From contig NZ_BBMZ01000009.1 in the NCBI RefSeq assembly GCF_000759795.1, positions 124,001 to 188,000 of the forward strand: a DNA stretch of 64,000 bases, given 5' to 3'. Under the pieces are notes generated by a model. The model made no database searches, was not told the DNA's origin, and saw nothing but the letters and a program-made list of their open reading frames with translations. The position numbers were made by a program, and so were the translations under genes. This DNA is from Pseudescherichia vulneris NBRC 102420 (GTDB taxonomy: Bacteria; Pseudomonadota; Gammaproteobacteria; Enterobacterales; Enterobacteriaceae). Positions 9,425-18,021 of this stretch are shown here, piece by piece (the stretch's first letter is position 1; the number at the start of each line of letters is the position of its first letter).

Positions 9425-9701
9425 GTTTTCATCCCATAGACTTCTTCACGCCTCTACTTTACGAGATGTAATAGCAAGCAAACGGTGGAAGAGAGGCTAA
9501 AAGCGGTGAATTCTCGTGGCATTGCGCGGGCGCTTTTTGCTTGACGTTTACGAAACGACTTAAGGCAAACTTAACGGTGGGGAAAGGCGAAGAAATCAGC
9601 AAAATCAGCTGCTTTGGCATAACCTGATAGTGATTCGTTATTTGCCAGATTTTCACTGCTATGCTGAGATCACGTTTTAATAAAATAATAAGGTTTTAAT
9701 T

Positions 9702-11315
9702 ATGTTTTCAGGAAAACTGTCTACGGGTAAAACGCTGCTCGCGCTGGCGCTCAGCACGCTTCTGCCTGCAAGCGCGGCATGGGCGGCATCTAACGATACC
9801 CTTATTTACTGCTCTGAAGCCTCTCCGGAATCCTTTAACCCACAGATCGCCAGCTCTGGCCCGAGCTTCGTCGCCAGCTCACAGACGCTGTATAACCGCC
9901 TGATCAACTTCGACCCGGTAAAAAATACCCCGGTGCCGTCGCTGGCGACCAGCTGGACTATCTCCCCGGACGGTAAGACCTACACCTTTACCCTGCGTCA
10001 GGGGGTTAAATTTAACAGCAATAAATACTTCAAGCCGACCCGCGACTTTAATGCCGATGATGTGATCTTCTCGGTGATGCGTCAGAAAGACGCTAACCAC
10101 CCTTATCACAGCGTCTCTCAGGGCAACTATGAATACTTCAACGATGTCGGCCTCGACAAGCTGATCAAAGACGTCAAAAAGGTCGATGATTACCACGTCC
10201 AGTTCGTGTTGAACGAGCCGAACGCCGCGTTCCTTGCCGACTGGGGCATGGATTTTGCTTCTATCCTTTCGGCAGAATACGCGGATGCCATGCTGAAAAA
10301 GGGCACCCCTGAGAACGTCGATACCTGGCCAATCGGCACCGGGCCGTATGCACTGCAGCAGTATAAGCGTGACGCGCTGATCCGCTATATTGCTAACCCG
10401 AACTACTGGGACGGTGAGGTGCCGACGAAGCACCTGATCTTCTCTATCACCCCCAACGTGGAGACGCGGCTGGCGAAGCTGCAAACCAACGAGTGCCAGA
10501 TTATTCCTGCGCCGTCCCCGGTTCAGTTCGACGTGATCAAAAAGAATAAAGATCTGGCCCTGCATTCAGTAGATGCATTGAACGTCGGCTATCTCGCGTT
10601 TAATACCGAGAAAAAACCGTTTGATAACGTGCTGGTGCGCCAGGCGCTGAACTATGCCACCGATAAAAAGGCTATTGTTAACGCCGTCTTCCTGGGCTCC
10701 GGCACGGTAGCGAAATCGCCGCTGCCGCCAAACATGCTCGGCTTTAATAAAGACCTTAAGGATTACGCTTACGATCCAGAGAAGGCCAAGGCGCTGCTGA
10801 AGCAGGCGGGCCTGGAGAAGGGCGCAGAGGTCACGCTGTGGTCAATGCCGGTACAGCGTCCTTACAACCCGAACTCGAAGCGTATTGCCGAGATGATCCA
10901 GAGCGACTGGGCGAAGGTAGGCGTGAAGGCGAAGATTGTCTCCTACGAGTGGGGCGAATACCTCTCCGGCATGCGCAAAGGCGAGCATGACAGCGCGCTG
11001 TTTGGCTGGATGTCCGACAACGGCGATCCAGACAACTTTGCCGACGTGCTGCTGGGCTGTGATAGCATCGAAACCGGCTCGAACGCCGCCCGCTGGTGTG
11101 ATAAAACCTATGACGGGCTGGTGAAAAAGGCGAAGCTGACCTCCGTACCAGAAGAACGCGCCGGGCTGTACGCCCAGGCGCAAGAGGTGTTCTACCAGCA
11201 GGCTCCGTGGATTGCGCTGGCGAACGGTAAAACCTTCTATGCCACCCGCAGCAACGTAACCGGGTATAGCGTTAGCCTGATGGGCAGTGATTTCTCAAAA
11301 GCTAAACTGAATTAA
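9702..11315 (+). CDS. Periplasmic dipeptide-type solute-binding protein (DppA paralogue)
   Basis: A 537-residue family-5 extracellular solute-binding protein with a signal peptide cleaved after the ASAAWA segment. It shares long stretches with E. coli DppA: LIYCSEASPE near the mature N-terminus, FADxMDFASILS-like text, IGTGPYALQQY, MPVQRPYNPNSKR and YEWGEYL. It should deliver a di- or oligopeptide, or haem-like cargo, to a Dpp/Opp-type permease. No permease or ATPase genes are adjacent, so it must share a transporter encoded elsewhere. The ATG follows AAGG at suitable spacing. ydcY begins 17 nt downstream and may be cotranscribed. Confidence 0.88.
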   Translation: MFSGKLSTGKTLLALALSTLLPASAAWAASNDTLIYCSEASPESFNPQIASSGPSFVASSQTLYNRLINFDPVKNTPVPSLATSWTISPDGKTYTFTLRQGVKFNSNKYFKPTRDFNADDVIFSVMRQKDANHPYHSVSQGNYEYFNDVGLDKLIKDVKKVDDYHVQFVLNEPNAAFLADWGMDFASILSAEYADAMLKKGTPENVDTWPIGTGPYALQQYKRDALIRYIANPNYWDGEVPTKHLIFSITPNVETRLAKLQTNECQIIPAPSPVQFDVIKKNKDLALHSVDALNVGYLAFNTEKKPFDNVLVRQALNYATDKKAIVNAVFLGSGTVAKSPLPPNMLGFNKDLKDYAYDPEKAKALLKQAGLEKGAEVTLWSMPVQRPYNPNSKRIAEMIQSDWAKVGVKAKIVSYEWGEYLSGMRKGEHDSALFGWMSDNGDPDNFADVLLGCDSIETGSNAARWCDKTYDGLVKKAKLTSVPEERAGLYAQAQEVFYQQAPWIALANGKTFYATRSNVTGYSVSLMGSDFSKAKLN

Positions 11316-11332
11316 CAGACACAGGAGAGGAT

Positions 11333-11566
11333 ATGTCGCATTTGGAAGAGGTTGTCACGCGCGTGGATGCCGCTATCAAGGAGAGCGTGATTGCGCATAT
11401 GAATGAGCTGCTGGTCGAGCTCAGCAATGACCCTGAGCTGAGCCGGGAAGATCGCTATACCCAGCAGCAGCGCCTGCGTAACACCATCGCCCACCATGGA
11501 CGGCACCATCAGGAAGAGGTAGAGGCACGCCGCGAACAGCTCACCAAAAATGGGACTATCCTCTAA
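11333..11566 (+). CDS. ydcY: YdcY family protein (DUF2526)
   Basis: A 77-residue acidic helical protein nearly identical in length and sequence to E. coli YdcY: it begins MSHLEEVVTRVDAAIKESV and ends REQLTKNGTIL, with REDRYTQQQRLR in the middle. Function unknown. A strong AGGAGAGGAT Shine-Dalgarno precedes the ATG. It lies 17 nt after the peptide-binding protein gene and is followed by a REP pair. Confidence 0.93.
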   Translation: MSHLEEVVTRVDAAIKESVIAHMNELLVELSNDPELSREDRYTQQQRLRNTIAHHGRHHQEEVEARREQLTKNGTIL

Positions 11567-11578
11567 GCCATTGTAAAC

Positions 11579-11659
11579 GCCGGGCGGCGCTGACGCTTGC
11601 CCGGCCTACGTCATGCACGGTGCAGTTTGTAGGCCCGGTAAGCGTAGCGCCACCGGGCA
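11579..11659. repeat. Pair of inverted REP elements (BIME)
   Basis: Two copies of the enterobacterial palindromic unit face each other between the convergent ydcY and ydcZ: GCCGGGCGGCGCTGACGC at 11579 and the inverted form ending GTAGCGCCACCGGGCA at 11659, about 20 nt apart. REPs commonly lie after stop codons and affect mRNA stability or supercoiling. Confidence 0.85.
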
Positions 11660-11665
11660 ATTCAT

Positions 11666-12115
11666 CTACCACTGGCGTCTGGCCACTAACCACGCACCAA
11701 TCACCAGCAATACCGCGCCGCATACGGGGCCCACCAGCGCCCGCAATGGCACGCCGTGGCTTTTAACCAGATCCATCACCAGTCCGCCGATCAGCTGGCT
11801 CGCTACCAGCACCGCGATAGTGGTGGCCGCACCAACGTATTGATACCCGCTGATGCTGGCAAAGACAAAAAACGATCCGAGCAGGCCGGGGATCAGCGTC
11901 CACCAGCGCACCGTTGCCGCCAGTTCGCTAAACCCGGCCAGGCCATACTTCATCAGCAGAATCGAAACAAACAGCACAATACCCACCAGCGAGTTGAGCA
12001 GCATAGCGATCAACACGGTGGAGGAGGACTGGGTGATACGCACCATCAGCGTATTTTGTACCACCAGCCCGACACCTGCCGCCGCCAGAAACAGCAGGGT
12101 TAACGACTGATTCAT
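11666..12115 (-). CDS. ydcZ: DMT-type inner-membrane protein YdcZ
   Basis: A 149-residue protein with about five hydrophobic helices, beginning MNQSLTLLFLAAAGVGLVVQ, of the DUF606 branch of the drug/metabolite transporter superfamily. Length and sequence match E. coli YdcZ. Single-repeat members like this usually act as dimers; substrate unknown. Its ATG overlaps the mnaT stop (ATGA), so the two are coupled as in E. coli. Confidence 0.9.
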   Translation of the reverse strand: MNQSLTLLFLAAAGVGLVVQNTLMVRITQSSSTVLIAMLLNSLVGIVLFVSILLMKYGLAGFSELAATVRWWTLIPGLLGSFFVFASISGYQYVGAATTIAVLVASQLIGGLVMDLVKSHGVPLRALVGPVCGAVLLVIGAWLVARRQW

Positions 12116-12630
12116 GCGATGACATCCGGTTCGCTACGGTTATCCAGCTGCAGCTGCATAAAGGTGAGGTCAAGCCAGCGACCAAACTTGGTGCCCACCT
12201 GCGGCATCTGCGCGGTGGTGACAAAGCCCAGCTTCTCATGCAGGTGGATAGAGGCCGCATTCTGCGACTCGATCCCGGCGATCATCACGTGCTTGCCGAT
12301 GCGTTTTGCCTCCTCAATCAGCCTAACCATCAGCGCCTGGCCCAGGCCTTTACCCTGATGTTCCGGGTGAACGTACACCGAGTGCTCTACCGTGTGGCGA
12401 AAACCGTCGAAAGCGCGCCAGTCGCCGAACGCCGCATAGCCGGTGATCTCACCGTTCTCTTCGCTGACCAGCACCGGATACCCCATCAGGGTGCGGGCCT
12501 CAAACCAGGCGATGCGGTTGTCAGCGTCAACGGTCTGGTCGTTCCAGATAGCGGCGGTATGCAGAACGGCGTGGTTGTAGATCGTGGCAATGGCGGCGCA
12601 GTCGTCTTTGCCCGCGTAGCGGATAGTCAT
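12112..12630 (-). CDS. mnaT: L-amino acid N-acyltransferase
   Basis: A 172-residue GNAT enzyme matching E. coli MnaT (YncA), which acetylates methionine sulfoximine, methionine sulfone and related amino acids. Visible are the N-terminal TIRYAGKDDCAAIATIYNHA, the AWFEARTLMGYPVLV strand, the acetyl-CoA loop HPEHQGKGLGQALM (Q/R-x-x-G-x-G/A) and the C-terminal GTKFGRWLDLTFMQLQL. The downstream ydcZ overlaps by 4 nt, which suggests the exporter-like YdcZ serves a related compound. Confidence 0.93.
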   Translation of the reverse strand: MTIRYAGKDDCAAIATIYNHAVLHTAAIWNDQTVDADNRIAWFEARTLMGYPVLVSEENGEITGYAAFGDWRAFDGFRHTVEHSVYVHPEHQGKGLGQALMVRLIEEAKRIGKHVMIAGIESQNAASIHLHEKLGFVTTAQMPQVGTKFGRWLDLTFMQLQLDNRSEPDVIA

Positions 12631-12759
12631 GCTTAAAACCTCAGAGAATATGCACGGGATAGTCTGTTATGAATACTATTACATGACGCAGAATGTCAAA
12701 GCAAAGAGAGGCGTAAGACGCTACGCTGAAAGGATGTTTAACCGTCGAAGGAGACTACT

Positions 12760-13797
12760 GTGAGTCAAGAACAACAGCGTAACCGCCAGTGGCTGCTGGC
12801 TTCCCGCCCGAAAGGCGCGCCAGTTGCTGAAAACTTTCGTCTCGAAGAGAGCGAGATCCCCACGCCAACGTCCGGTCAGCTGCTGCTGCGCACCGTCTAC
12901 CTCTCTCTCGACCCGTATATGCGCGGTCGGATGAGTGATGAACCCTCCTATGCCGATCCGGTGAATATCGGCGACGTCATGTGCGGCGGCACGGTGAGCC
13001 AGGTCGTTACCTCGCAGCATCCGGACTATGCCGAAGGCGACTGGGTACTGGGCTACGACGGCTGGCAGGCGTATGCCGTATCTAATGGGGAGGGGCTGGT
13101 TAAGCTCGACAAGAGCCTGGAGCACCCGTCCTGGGCGCTGGGCGTGCTGGGGATGCCCGGCTTTACCGCCTACATGGGGCTGCTGGACATTGGTCAGCCT
13201 AAAGAGGGCGAGACGCTGGTGGTCGCGGCGGCAACGGGCCCGGTGGGCGCGACGGTCGGCCAGATTGGCAAGCTTAAAGGCCTGCGGGTGGTAGGCGTCG
13301 CCGGTGGCGCAGAGAAGTGCCGTCACGCCGTGGAGACGCTGGGCTTCGACGCCTGTATCGATCATCACGCCGATGACTTTGCCGAACAGCTAAAAAATGC
13401 CTGCCCGCAGGGGATCGATGTCTATTATGAAAACGTTGGGGGCAAGGTGTTTGACGCGGTGCTGCCGCTGCTGAATACCGGCGCCCGCGTGCCGGTGTGT
13501 GGCCTGATCAGCGGCTATAACGCCACCGACCTGCCGCCGGGACCGGATCGCCTGCCGTTGCTAATGGGCACGATTTTGAAAAAGCGTATCCGCATGCAGG
13601 GCTTTATCATTACCCAGGACTATGGTCACCGCATCGACGAGTTCCAGCAGGAGATGGGGAAATGGGTTCAGGAAGGCAAAATTCACTATCGCGAACAGAT
13701 TGTGGATGGCCTGGAAAATGCGCCGGAAGCCTTTATTGGCCTGCTGGAAGGCAAGAACTTTGGCAAACTCGTTATTCGCGTAGCTGAGGATAAATAG
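12760..13797 (+). CDS. curA: NADPH-dependent curcumin reductase / alkenal reductase
   Basis: A 345-residue zinc-independent MDR-family reductase, homologue of E. coli CurA (YncB), which reduces the conjugated double bonds of curcumin and other enones. Signature segments: SLDPYMRGRMSDEPSY, LGMPGFTAYMGLLDIG, the nucleotide-binding AATGPVGATVGQIGK, YENVGGKVFDAVLPLLN and KRIRMQGFII. The start is GTG, preceded by AAGGAGACTACT; no upstream ATG is in frame. It lies upstream of mcbR in the same direction, with 244 nt and a hairpin between. Confidence 0.95.
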   Translation: MSQEQQRNRQWLLASRPKGAPVAENFRLEESEIPTPTSGQLLLRTVYLSLDPYMRGRMSDEPSYADPVNIGDVMCGGTVSQVVTSQHPDYAEGDWVLGYDGWQAYAVSNGEGLVKLDKSLEHPSWALGVLGMPGFTAYMGLLDIGQPKEGETLVVAAATGPVGATVGQIGKLKGLRVVGVAGGAEKCRHAVETLGFDACIDHHADDFAEQLKNACPQGIDVYYENVGGKVFDAVLPLLNTGARVPVCGLISGYNATDLPPGPDRLPLLMGTILKKRIRMQGFIITQDYGHRIDEFQQEMGKWVQEGKIHYREQIVDGLENAPEAFIGLLEGKNFGKLVIRVAEDK

Positions 13798-13866
13798 AGC
13801 AGCGGTGAAAAAATTGTACAAAAAATCATGCAATTTCATTAAACGTTGTCTTTAATTAAGCATAGC

Positions 13867-13899
13867 TACACCAGCGGAGCGGCATGTTCCGTTGGTGTA
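13867..13899 (+). terminator. Hairpin after curA
   Basis: Arms TACACCAGCGGAGC and GTTCCGTTGGTGTA pair over 14 bases with two G-U-type mismatches, about 70 nt after the curA stop. The following tract is only weakly T-rich (TATTAATC), so this is a probable but imperfect terminator. Confidence 0.4.
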
Positions 13900-14041
13900 T
13901 ATTAATCTGCATAATAAATAACTTTTAGTTCTAACGTTTTGCGTTATTCCAATACCAGGCAACTCTCTACCTACTATATCTTAGGGTTCGTGTGGGAAAA
14001 TTCACACGAATAGGTGAAAAGTAATAAGTATTCGACAGGAC

Positions 14042-14713
14042 ATGAATATGCTTGATTTGGAAAAGGCGCAGCGTCTGAGCCTCACTCAGCAGGTTGAAGT
14101 AAGTTTAAAGAACGCGTTAATCGTCGGGGCGCTGAAGCCCGGCGCACGCCTGATCACCAAGGAGATTGCCGACCAGCTTGGAACCAGCATTACACCGGTA
14201 CGCGAGGCGCTACTGCGTTTGGTCTCGGCGGGCGCGTTGCATGCGACGCCGGCTCAGGCCTTTCTGGTTCCGGAAGTAAGCCAGCAGACCCACCGTGAAA
14301 TAACCGAAATCCGTAAGCGGCTGGAATCGATGGCCGTCAGTGCCGCCTGCAGCAAAATGACTGATGAAAAACTTCGCCAGCTGCGGCTGTTGGCCAAAAC
14401 CTTTAACGAAGCCCGACTCGGCGCGAACGTGGAGCAGGCATTGCAGGCTAACCGCAGCTTTCGCTTTCGACTGTACGAATATGCTGAGATGCCCACGCTG
14501 CTCTCACTGATCGAGCAGCTGTGGGTGCGCATTGGCCCGTGCTTCAACCATCTTTATCCCGCGTCTGAAGAGCTGGCCAATGGGCACCATGACTATGCCG
14601 ATCTGTTAGACGCCCTGGAGCGGGGCGACAGCGAGGCCAGCCAGCGGTCAATTCTCTGCGTAATTGATATGGGCGTAAACATTGTTCAGCATCAGTATAA
14701 CGAGGCACTTTAG
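14042..14713 (+). CDS. mcbR: GntR/FadR-family regulator McbR
   Basis: A 223-residue regulator: N-terminal winged helix (LKPGARLITKEIADQLGTSI, then TPVREALLRLVSAGAL) and a C-terminal FCD-type helical ligand domain. In E. coli McbR (YncC) represses mcbA (ybiM) in biofilm/colanic acid control and binds other promoters. The match is clear through the HTH, including LKPGARLITK and SITPVREALLRLVS, and weaker in the effector domain, so the sensed ligand may differ. It keeps the E. coli position beside curA and yncD. Confidence 0.85.
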   Translation: MNMLDLEKAQRLSLTQQVEVSLKNALIVGALKPGARLITKEIADQLGTSITPVREALLRLVSAGALHATPAQAFLVPEVSQQTHREITEIRKRLESMAVSAACSKMTDEKLRQLRLLAKTFNEARLGANVEQALQANRSFRFRLYEYAEMPTLLSLIEQLWVRIGPCFNHLYPASEELANGHHDYADLLDALERGDSEASQRSILCVIDMGVNIVQHQYNEAL

Positions 14714-14773
14714 CCCGTCTGTCGTTACTGAGGGGCATCATCGAAGGGTTTCGATTCAACTCACTCTTGCAAG

Positions 14774-14814
14774 TGGTACGTGGTGCGAGTATCTTTAACT
14801 CATACCATGTACTA
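14774..14814. promoter_or_regulatory. Probable autoregulatory operator of the RelE-type TA pair
   Basis: A 17-bp imperfect inverted repeat (TGGTACGTGGTGCGAGT / ACTCATACCATGTACTA, 13 of 17 positions paired, 7-nt spacer) ends 14 nt before the toxin start. This is the expected place for the HTH antitoxin to bind. Confidence 0.55.
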
Positions 14815-14828
14815 CCGAGCAAAAGGAA

Positions 14829-15155
14829 ATGCTTCATTTTATTGAAACACCTATTTTTGAGCGATGGATAAACGATTTGCTCACGCCTGATGAGTATCAG
14901 AAATTTCAGGCTCATCTACTGACAGACCCAACGGCAGGACCCACTATTTCCCATACGGGGGGATGCCGTAAAATTCGCTGGGCTTTGCCAGCAAAGGGTA
15001 AGAGTGGCGGTATTCGGGTGATTTACTATTACCTGACGACCGATGGCGAGATCCATTTACTTTACGCTTATCCTAAGTCAGAACAGGAAAATCTGACTGA
15101 CGCCCAAAAAGCAGTAATGAAAAAGTTTGCAGAACTCATAGAGGCCGCGAAATGA
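14829..15155 (+). CDS. RelE/HigB-type toxin
   Basis: A 108-residue basic protein of the RelE/ParE superfamily, close to the HigB-2/RelE-like group whose gene precedes its antitoxin gene. Core features: FIETPIFERWINDLL, the GGCRKIRWA strand, a GIRVIYYYL strand and LLYAYPKSEQENLTDAQK, which carry the basic and aromatic residues typical of ribosome-dependent mRNA interferases. The antitoxin gene overlaps by 4 nt (ATGA). The pair is inserted between mcbR and yncD, which are neighbours in E. coli. Confidence 0.85.
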   Translation: MLHFIETPIFERWINDLLTPDEYQKFQAHLLTDPTAGPTISHTGGCRKIRWALPAKGKSGGIRVIYYYLTTDGEIHLLYAYPKSEQENLTDAQKAVMKKFAELIEAAK

Positions 15156-15442
15156 AAGACGATATGTTTAACGAGTTAGTAGAAAGCATGCAGCAGGCTG
15201 TCGCTATTCGTCGGGGCGAAATGAAACCAGCTCGCGTTACCTCCTATCCCATTCCAGATGTAAAAGCTATCCGCGCCAGCGCGGGGCTGAAACAGGATGA
15301 ATTTGCACAAGCGGTAGGCGTATCACCTTCTCTTGTTCAAAGCTGGGAGCAGCATAAGCGCATCCCTAATGGTCCCAGCCTGAAGATGCTACGTATCATT
15401 GAGAAGCATCCTGATATGCTTCTGCTTTTCCAGCAGGTCTGA
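15152..15442 (+). CDS. HTH (Xre) antitoxin of the RelE-type pair
   Basis: A 96-residue protein of the NadS/HigA type. The N-terminal helical part (ELVESMQQAVAIRRGEMKPA) should bind the toxin. The central helix-turn-helix (VKAIRASAGLKQDEFAQAVG, then VSPSLVQSWEQ) should bind the operator upstream of the toxin gene. Translation is coupled to the toxin through the ATGA overlap. Confidence 0.87.
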   Translation: MKDDMFNELVESMQQAVAIRRGEMKPARVTSYPIPDVKAIRASAGLKQDEFAQAVGVSPSLVQSWEQHKRIPNGPSLKMLRIIEKHPDMLLLFQQV

Positions 15443-15486
15443 CTAAAGATAATCTCCTGAGAGCATCTTCATCGCGCCTTATAACG

Positions 15487-15516
15487 GCTTCCCTGGTGAA
15501 TTTGCCTCAGGGAAGC
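15487..15516. repeat. Perfect 9-bp inverted repeat after the TA pair
   Basis: GCTTCCCTG and CAGGGAAGC flank a 12-nt loop 45 nt after the antitoxin stop. No T-tract follows, so it is either a processed 3' end or an imperfect terminator. Confidence 0.4.
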
Positions 15517-15687
15517 ACCTCCATCACACTTTTACTATTCTTCCTGCCAATCGCGTTAATTACCTTTCTCCGTTGCCGATAACCCTTTTATGCGCAGTTG
15601 GGCGCTAACATGTTGCTTGGGCAAGGAGAGGGTATGTTTTTAAACCTGCATTCTGTCTGAAGCCGCTGACAAAGGCCTAAAATAAAA

Positions 15688-15716
15688 ATGCCCGGCAGCG
15701 TTTGGCTACCGGGCAT
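15688..15716 (-). terminator. Intrinsic terminator of yncD/pqqU
   Basis: ATGCCCGGTAGCC and its near complement form a stable stem 20 nt after the yncD stop. On the minus strand it is followed by TTTTTATTTT, a classic T-tract. Confidence 0.8.
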
Positions 15717-15735
15717 CAGCAGAAAGGCTAACGCT

Positions 15736-17844
15736 TTACTCGAAGCGGTACGCTACCGAGAGGCCTACGCCGTAGTTACGACCCGGAGCCGGTTCGTAAT
15801 AGCGACCATTGGACTCGTTAACGATGACCGATCCGACATACTCTTTGTCGAACAGGTTATCCACCCGGCCAAACACGTCCAGCATCCAGTTGTTGTAGTT
15901 GAACTTGTACCCGGTGTTCAGACCCACGGTGGTATAGGACGGTGCTTTCGCCGTGTTCTCATCGTTGGCTTCAATGTCGCTCATGTAACGCATATCTGCC
16001 CCCGCGTACCAGCCGCTCTCCGGCACGTAGCCGAGGGAGGCAAAGCCCATGTTGCGCGCGATGCCCGGCATCCGATTGCCGTTGCAGTTGTCATCCCCGC
16101 AGACGTTGGTGCGGTAGGTCGCGTCCAGATAGGTCCACGCCATTTTTACCCGCCAGTCGCCAGCAAACTGCTGGTCAAGGGAGAGCTCAGCGCCCTGACG
16201 ACGGGTTTTCCCAGCGTTTTTGTAGGTGGTGCGTCCGCCGCTGCTGGTATCGGTTACGATCTCATCATTGGTCATGGTCTGGAACAGCGCTGCGGTGAAC
16301 AGGCCGTTGCCGACGCGGGTCTTGCTGCCGATCTCATAGGTGTCGTTGGTCGACGGCTTGAGATTGAAGTTCAGGCCGCTCTGGTTATTGGCCCGGTAGG
16401 AGAGCTCGTTGATGGTCGGCGTCTCGAAGCCACGGCCTGCGGCGGCGTAGACGTTCCACGCATCGGTCACGGCATACTTCAGCGCACCGGCCGGGAGCCA
16501 CTCGTGGTAGCTGGCTTCGCCGCTGTCGTCGCCGTTAGCGGCGGTGACGTAGTGGTCGTTGGAGTCAAACCACACCGAGCTGTAGCGCACCCCGGCGTCC
16601 AGCGAGAGCTTGTCGGTCAGCTGCCAGCGCGACTGCATGTAGGGATCCGCATTCCACATCAGGTTGCGCTCGTTGCGGCGCAGGTTCCCTTTCTGACCGT
16701 AATCCGGCGTGCCGTTATTCATCACGAAGTTCTCAAAACCTTTCCGATCTTCGCTCATGTTTTCATAGTTCAGGCCAGTGGTAATGGTCACCGGCACCAG
16801 CAGCTCGCCACGGTGGGTCCAGCGGGTGTCGATCCCCTGATAGTGACGGCTGAGGTCGATCACCCCGCCCGCATGGGTCGGATTGAGCTGCGGCGCACGC
16901 GGAATGGACTGGTACTGAGTCGTTTCACGCTCGCCCGCGTACATCATCACGCTGAGGTCATCCTGCTCGCTCAGCTGGCGCTCGTAGCGTAGCCCGGCCT
17001 GGGTCTGCTTGATGGTTTTGCGGGTGTTGTACTGGTCGGCACGCGGAGCCTGGTGTGGATCCTGCTTCCACTCCTGCTGGGTCAGGCCGCCCGGATCGTC
17101 TGCTTTGATATCGACGCTGTTAAAGATCAGGCTCAGCTTGCTGACGTCATTGATACGCACGCCGAGTTTAGCGTTGGCGAGATTCTTACGTGCGCCGCTG
17201 TGGTCGCGATAGCCGCTGGTAATAAAGCGGGTAGAGGAGACGGTGTAATCCACGTCGCCTGCCTGCGTACCGTCTCCGGTTGCACCGGTGGCTTTCAGGC
17301 CGTAGCGCCAGCTACCATAGCTGCCGTAGTAGCTGCTGGCTTCGATGGTCGTCGGCTGCTGGCCGGTTTCGGTCGTGACGTTAACCACGCCGCCGGAGGC
17401 GTTACCGTACAGGGCAGAGAAGGGGCCACGCAGCACTTCAACGCTCTCGACGCTGTTGAGATCGATATTGGAGGTCTGCCCCTGGCCGTCCGGCATGGTC
17501 GCCGGGATACCGTCGACGTACATGCGGATGCCGCGCACGCCGTAGGTAGAGCGGGAGCCAAAGCCACGCATAGAGAGCTGCAGATCCTGCGCATAGTTCT
17601 GGCGATTCTGGATCTGTAGCCCCGGCACGCCGGTCAGTGACTCGGAGAGGTTAATGCGCGGGGCGGCATGACGCATCTCTTCCCCGTTGACCACGCTGAC
17701 GGCGGCGGGCGTATCCAGCTCGGACACGGTCTGCGGCGTAGCGCTGACGATCAGAGTCTGCTCATCAGCGGCAAAAGCAGAGCCGCAGGCGGCTGGCAGC
17801 AGCAGAAAAGGGAGGGTAGCGTGCGTGATAGCAATGATTTTCAT
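15736..17844 (-). CDS. pqqU: TonB-dependent receptor PqqU (YncD)
   Basis: A 702-residue outer-membrane receptor with a signal peptide ending SAFAA, a TonB-box-like start of the mature protein (DEQTLIVSATP), a plug domain (SVVNGEEMRHAAPRINLSES, then LRGPFSALYGNASGGVVNV) and a beta barrel ending in phenylalanine-glutamate (VAYRFE). E. coli YncD was identified as the transporter that takes up pyrroloquinoline quinone, and the match extends along the whole length. A Fur-box region and a perfect palindrome lie in the 235-nt divergent gap shared with yncE. The ribosome-binding site is weak. The minus-strand transcript ends at the hairpin at 15688-15716. Confidence 0.93.
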   Translation of the reverse strand: MKIIAITHATLPFLLLPAACGSAFAADEQTLIVSATPQTVSELDTPAAVSVVNGEEMRHAAPRINLSESLTGVPGLQIQNRQNYAQDLQLSMRGFGSRSTYGVRGIRMYVDGIPATMPDGQGQTSNIDLNSVESVEVLRGPFSALYGNASGGVVNVTTETGQQPTTIEASSYYGSYGSWRYGLKATGATGDGTQAGDVDYTVSSTRFITSGYRDHSGARKNLANAKLGVRINDVSKLSLIFNSVDIKADDPGGLTQQEWKQDPHQAPRADQYNTRKTIKQTQAGLRYERQLSEQDDLSVMMYAGERETTQYQSIPRAPQLNPTHAGGVIDLSRHYQGIDTRWTHRGELLVPVTITTGLNYENMSEDRKGFENFVMNNGTPDYGQKGNLRRNERNLMWNADPYMQSRWQLTDKLSLDAGVRYSSVWFDSNDHYVTAANGDDSGEASYHEWLPAGALKYAVTDAWNVYAAAGRGFETPTINELSYRANNQSGLNFNLKPSTNDTYEIGSKTRVGNGLFTAALFQTMTNDEIVTDTSSGGRTTYKNAGKTRRQGAELSLDQQFAGDWRVKMAWTYLDATYRTNVCGDDNCNGNRMPGIARNMGFASLGYVPESGWYAGADMRYMSDIEANDENTAKAPSYTTVGLNTGYKFNYNNWMLDVFGRVDNLFDKEYVGSVIVNESNGRYYEPAPGRNYGVGLSVAYRFE

Positions 17845-17880
17845 TAAAGGAACCGGTTAAATAAAAAACGAACCAAATGG

Positions 17881-17898
17881 AACATGTGTGCACATGTT
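17881..17898. promoter_or_regulatory. Perfect palindrome upstream of yncD
   Basis: AACATGTG-TG-CACATGTT, two perfect 8-bp arms with a 2-bp centre, lies 37 nt upstream of the yncD start codon. It does not fit the CRP or Fur consensus. The position suits a repressor operator; the regulator is unknown, and the nearby FadR-type McbR is only a candidate. Confidence 0.5.
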
Positions 17899-18021
17899 AC
17901 TGTTTTTGTAAAAATTATGAAAACGTTAACGGCACGTAGTGTTAAGTGGTGTATCCAAGTGTGTATGAAGGAAGTATGAAGATTATGGACGACCTCGCAA
18001 GAAAGACTCCACATTTTATTA

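Noticed and set aside
15688..16992. 434-codon plus-strand frame opposite yncD/pqqU
   Set aside because: It is the antisense shadow of a strongly supported TonB receptor gene, with a composition typical of reverse-frame translation and no ribosome-binding site.
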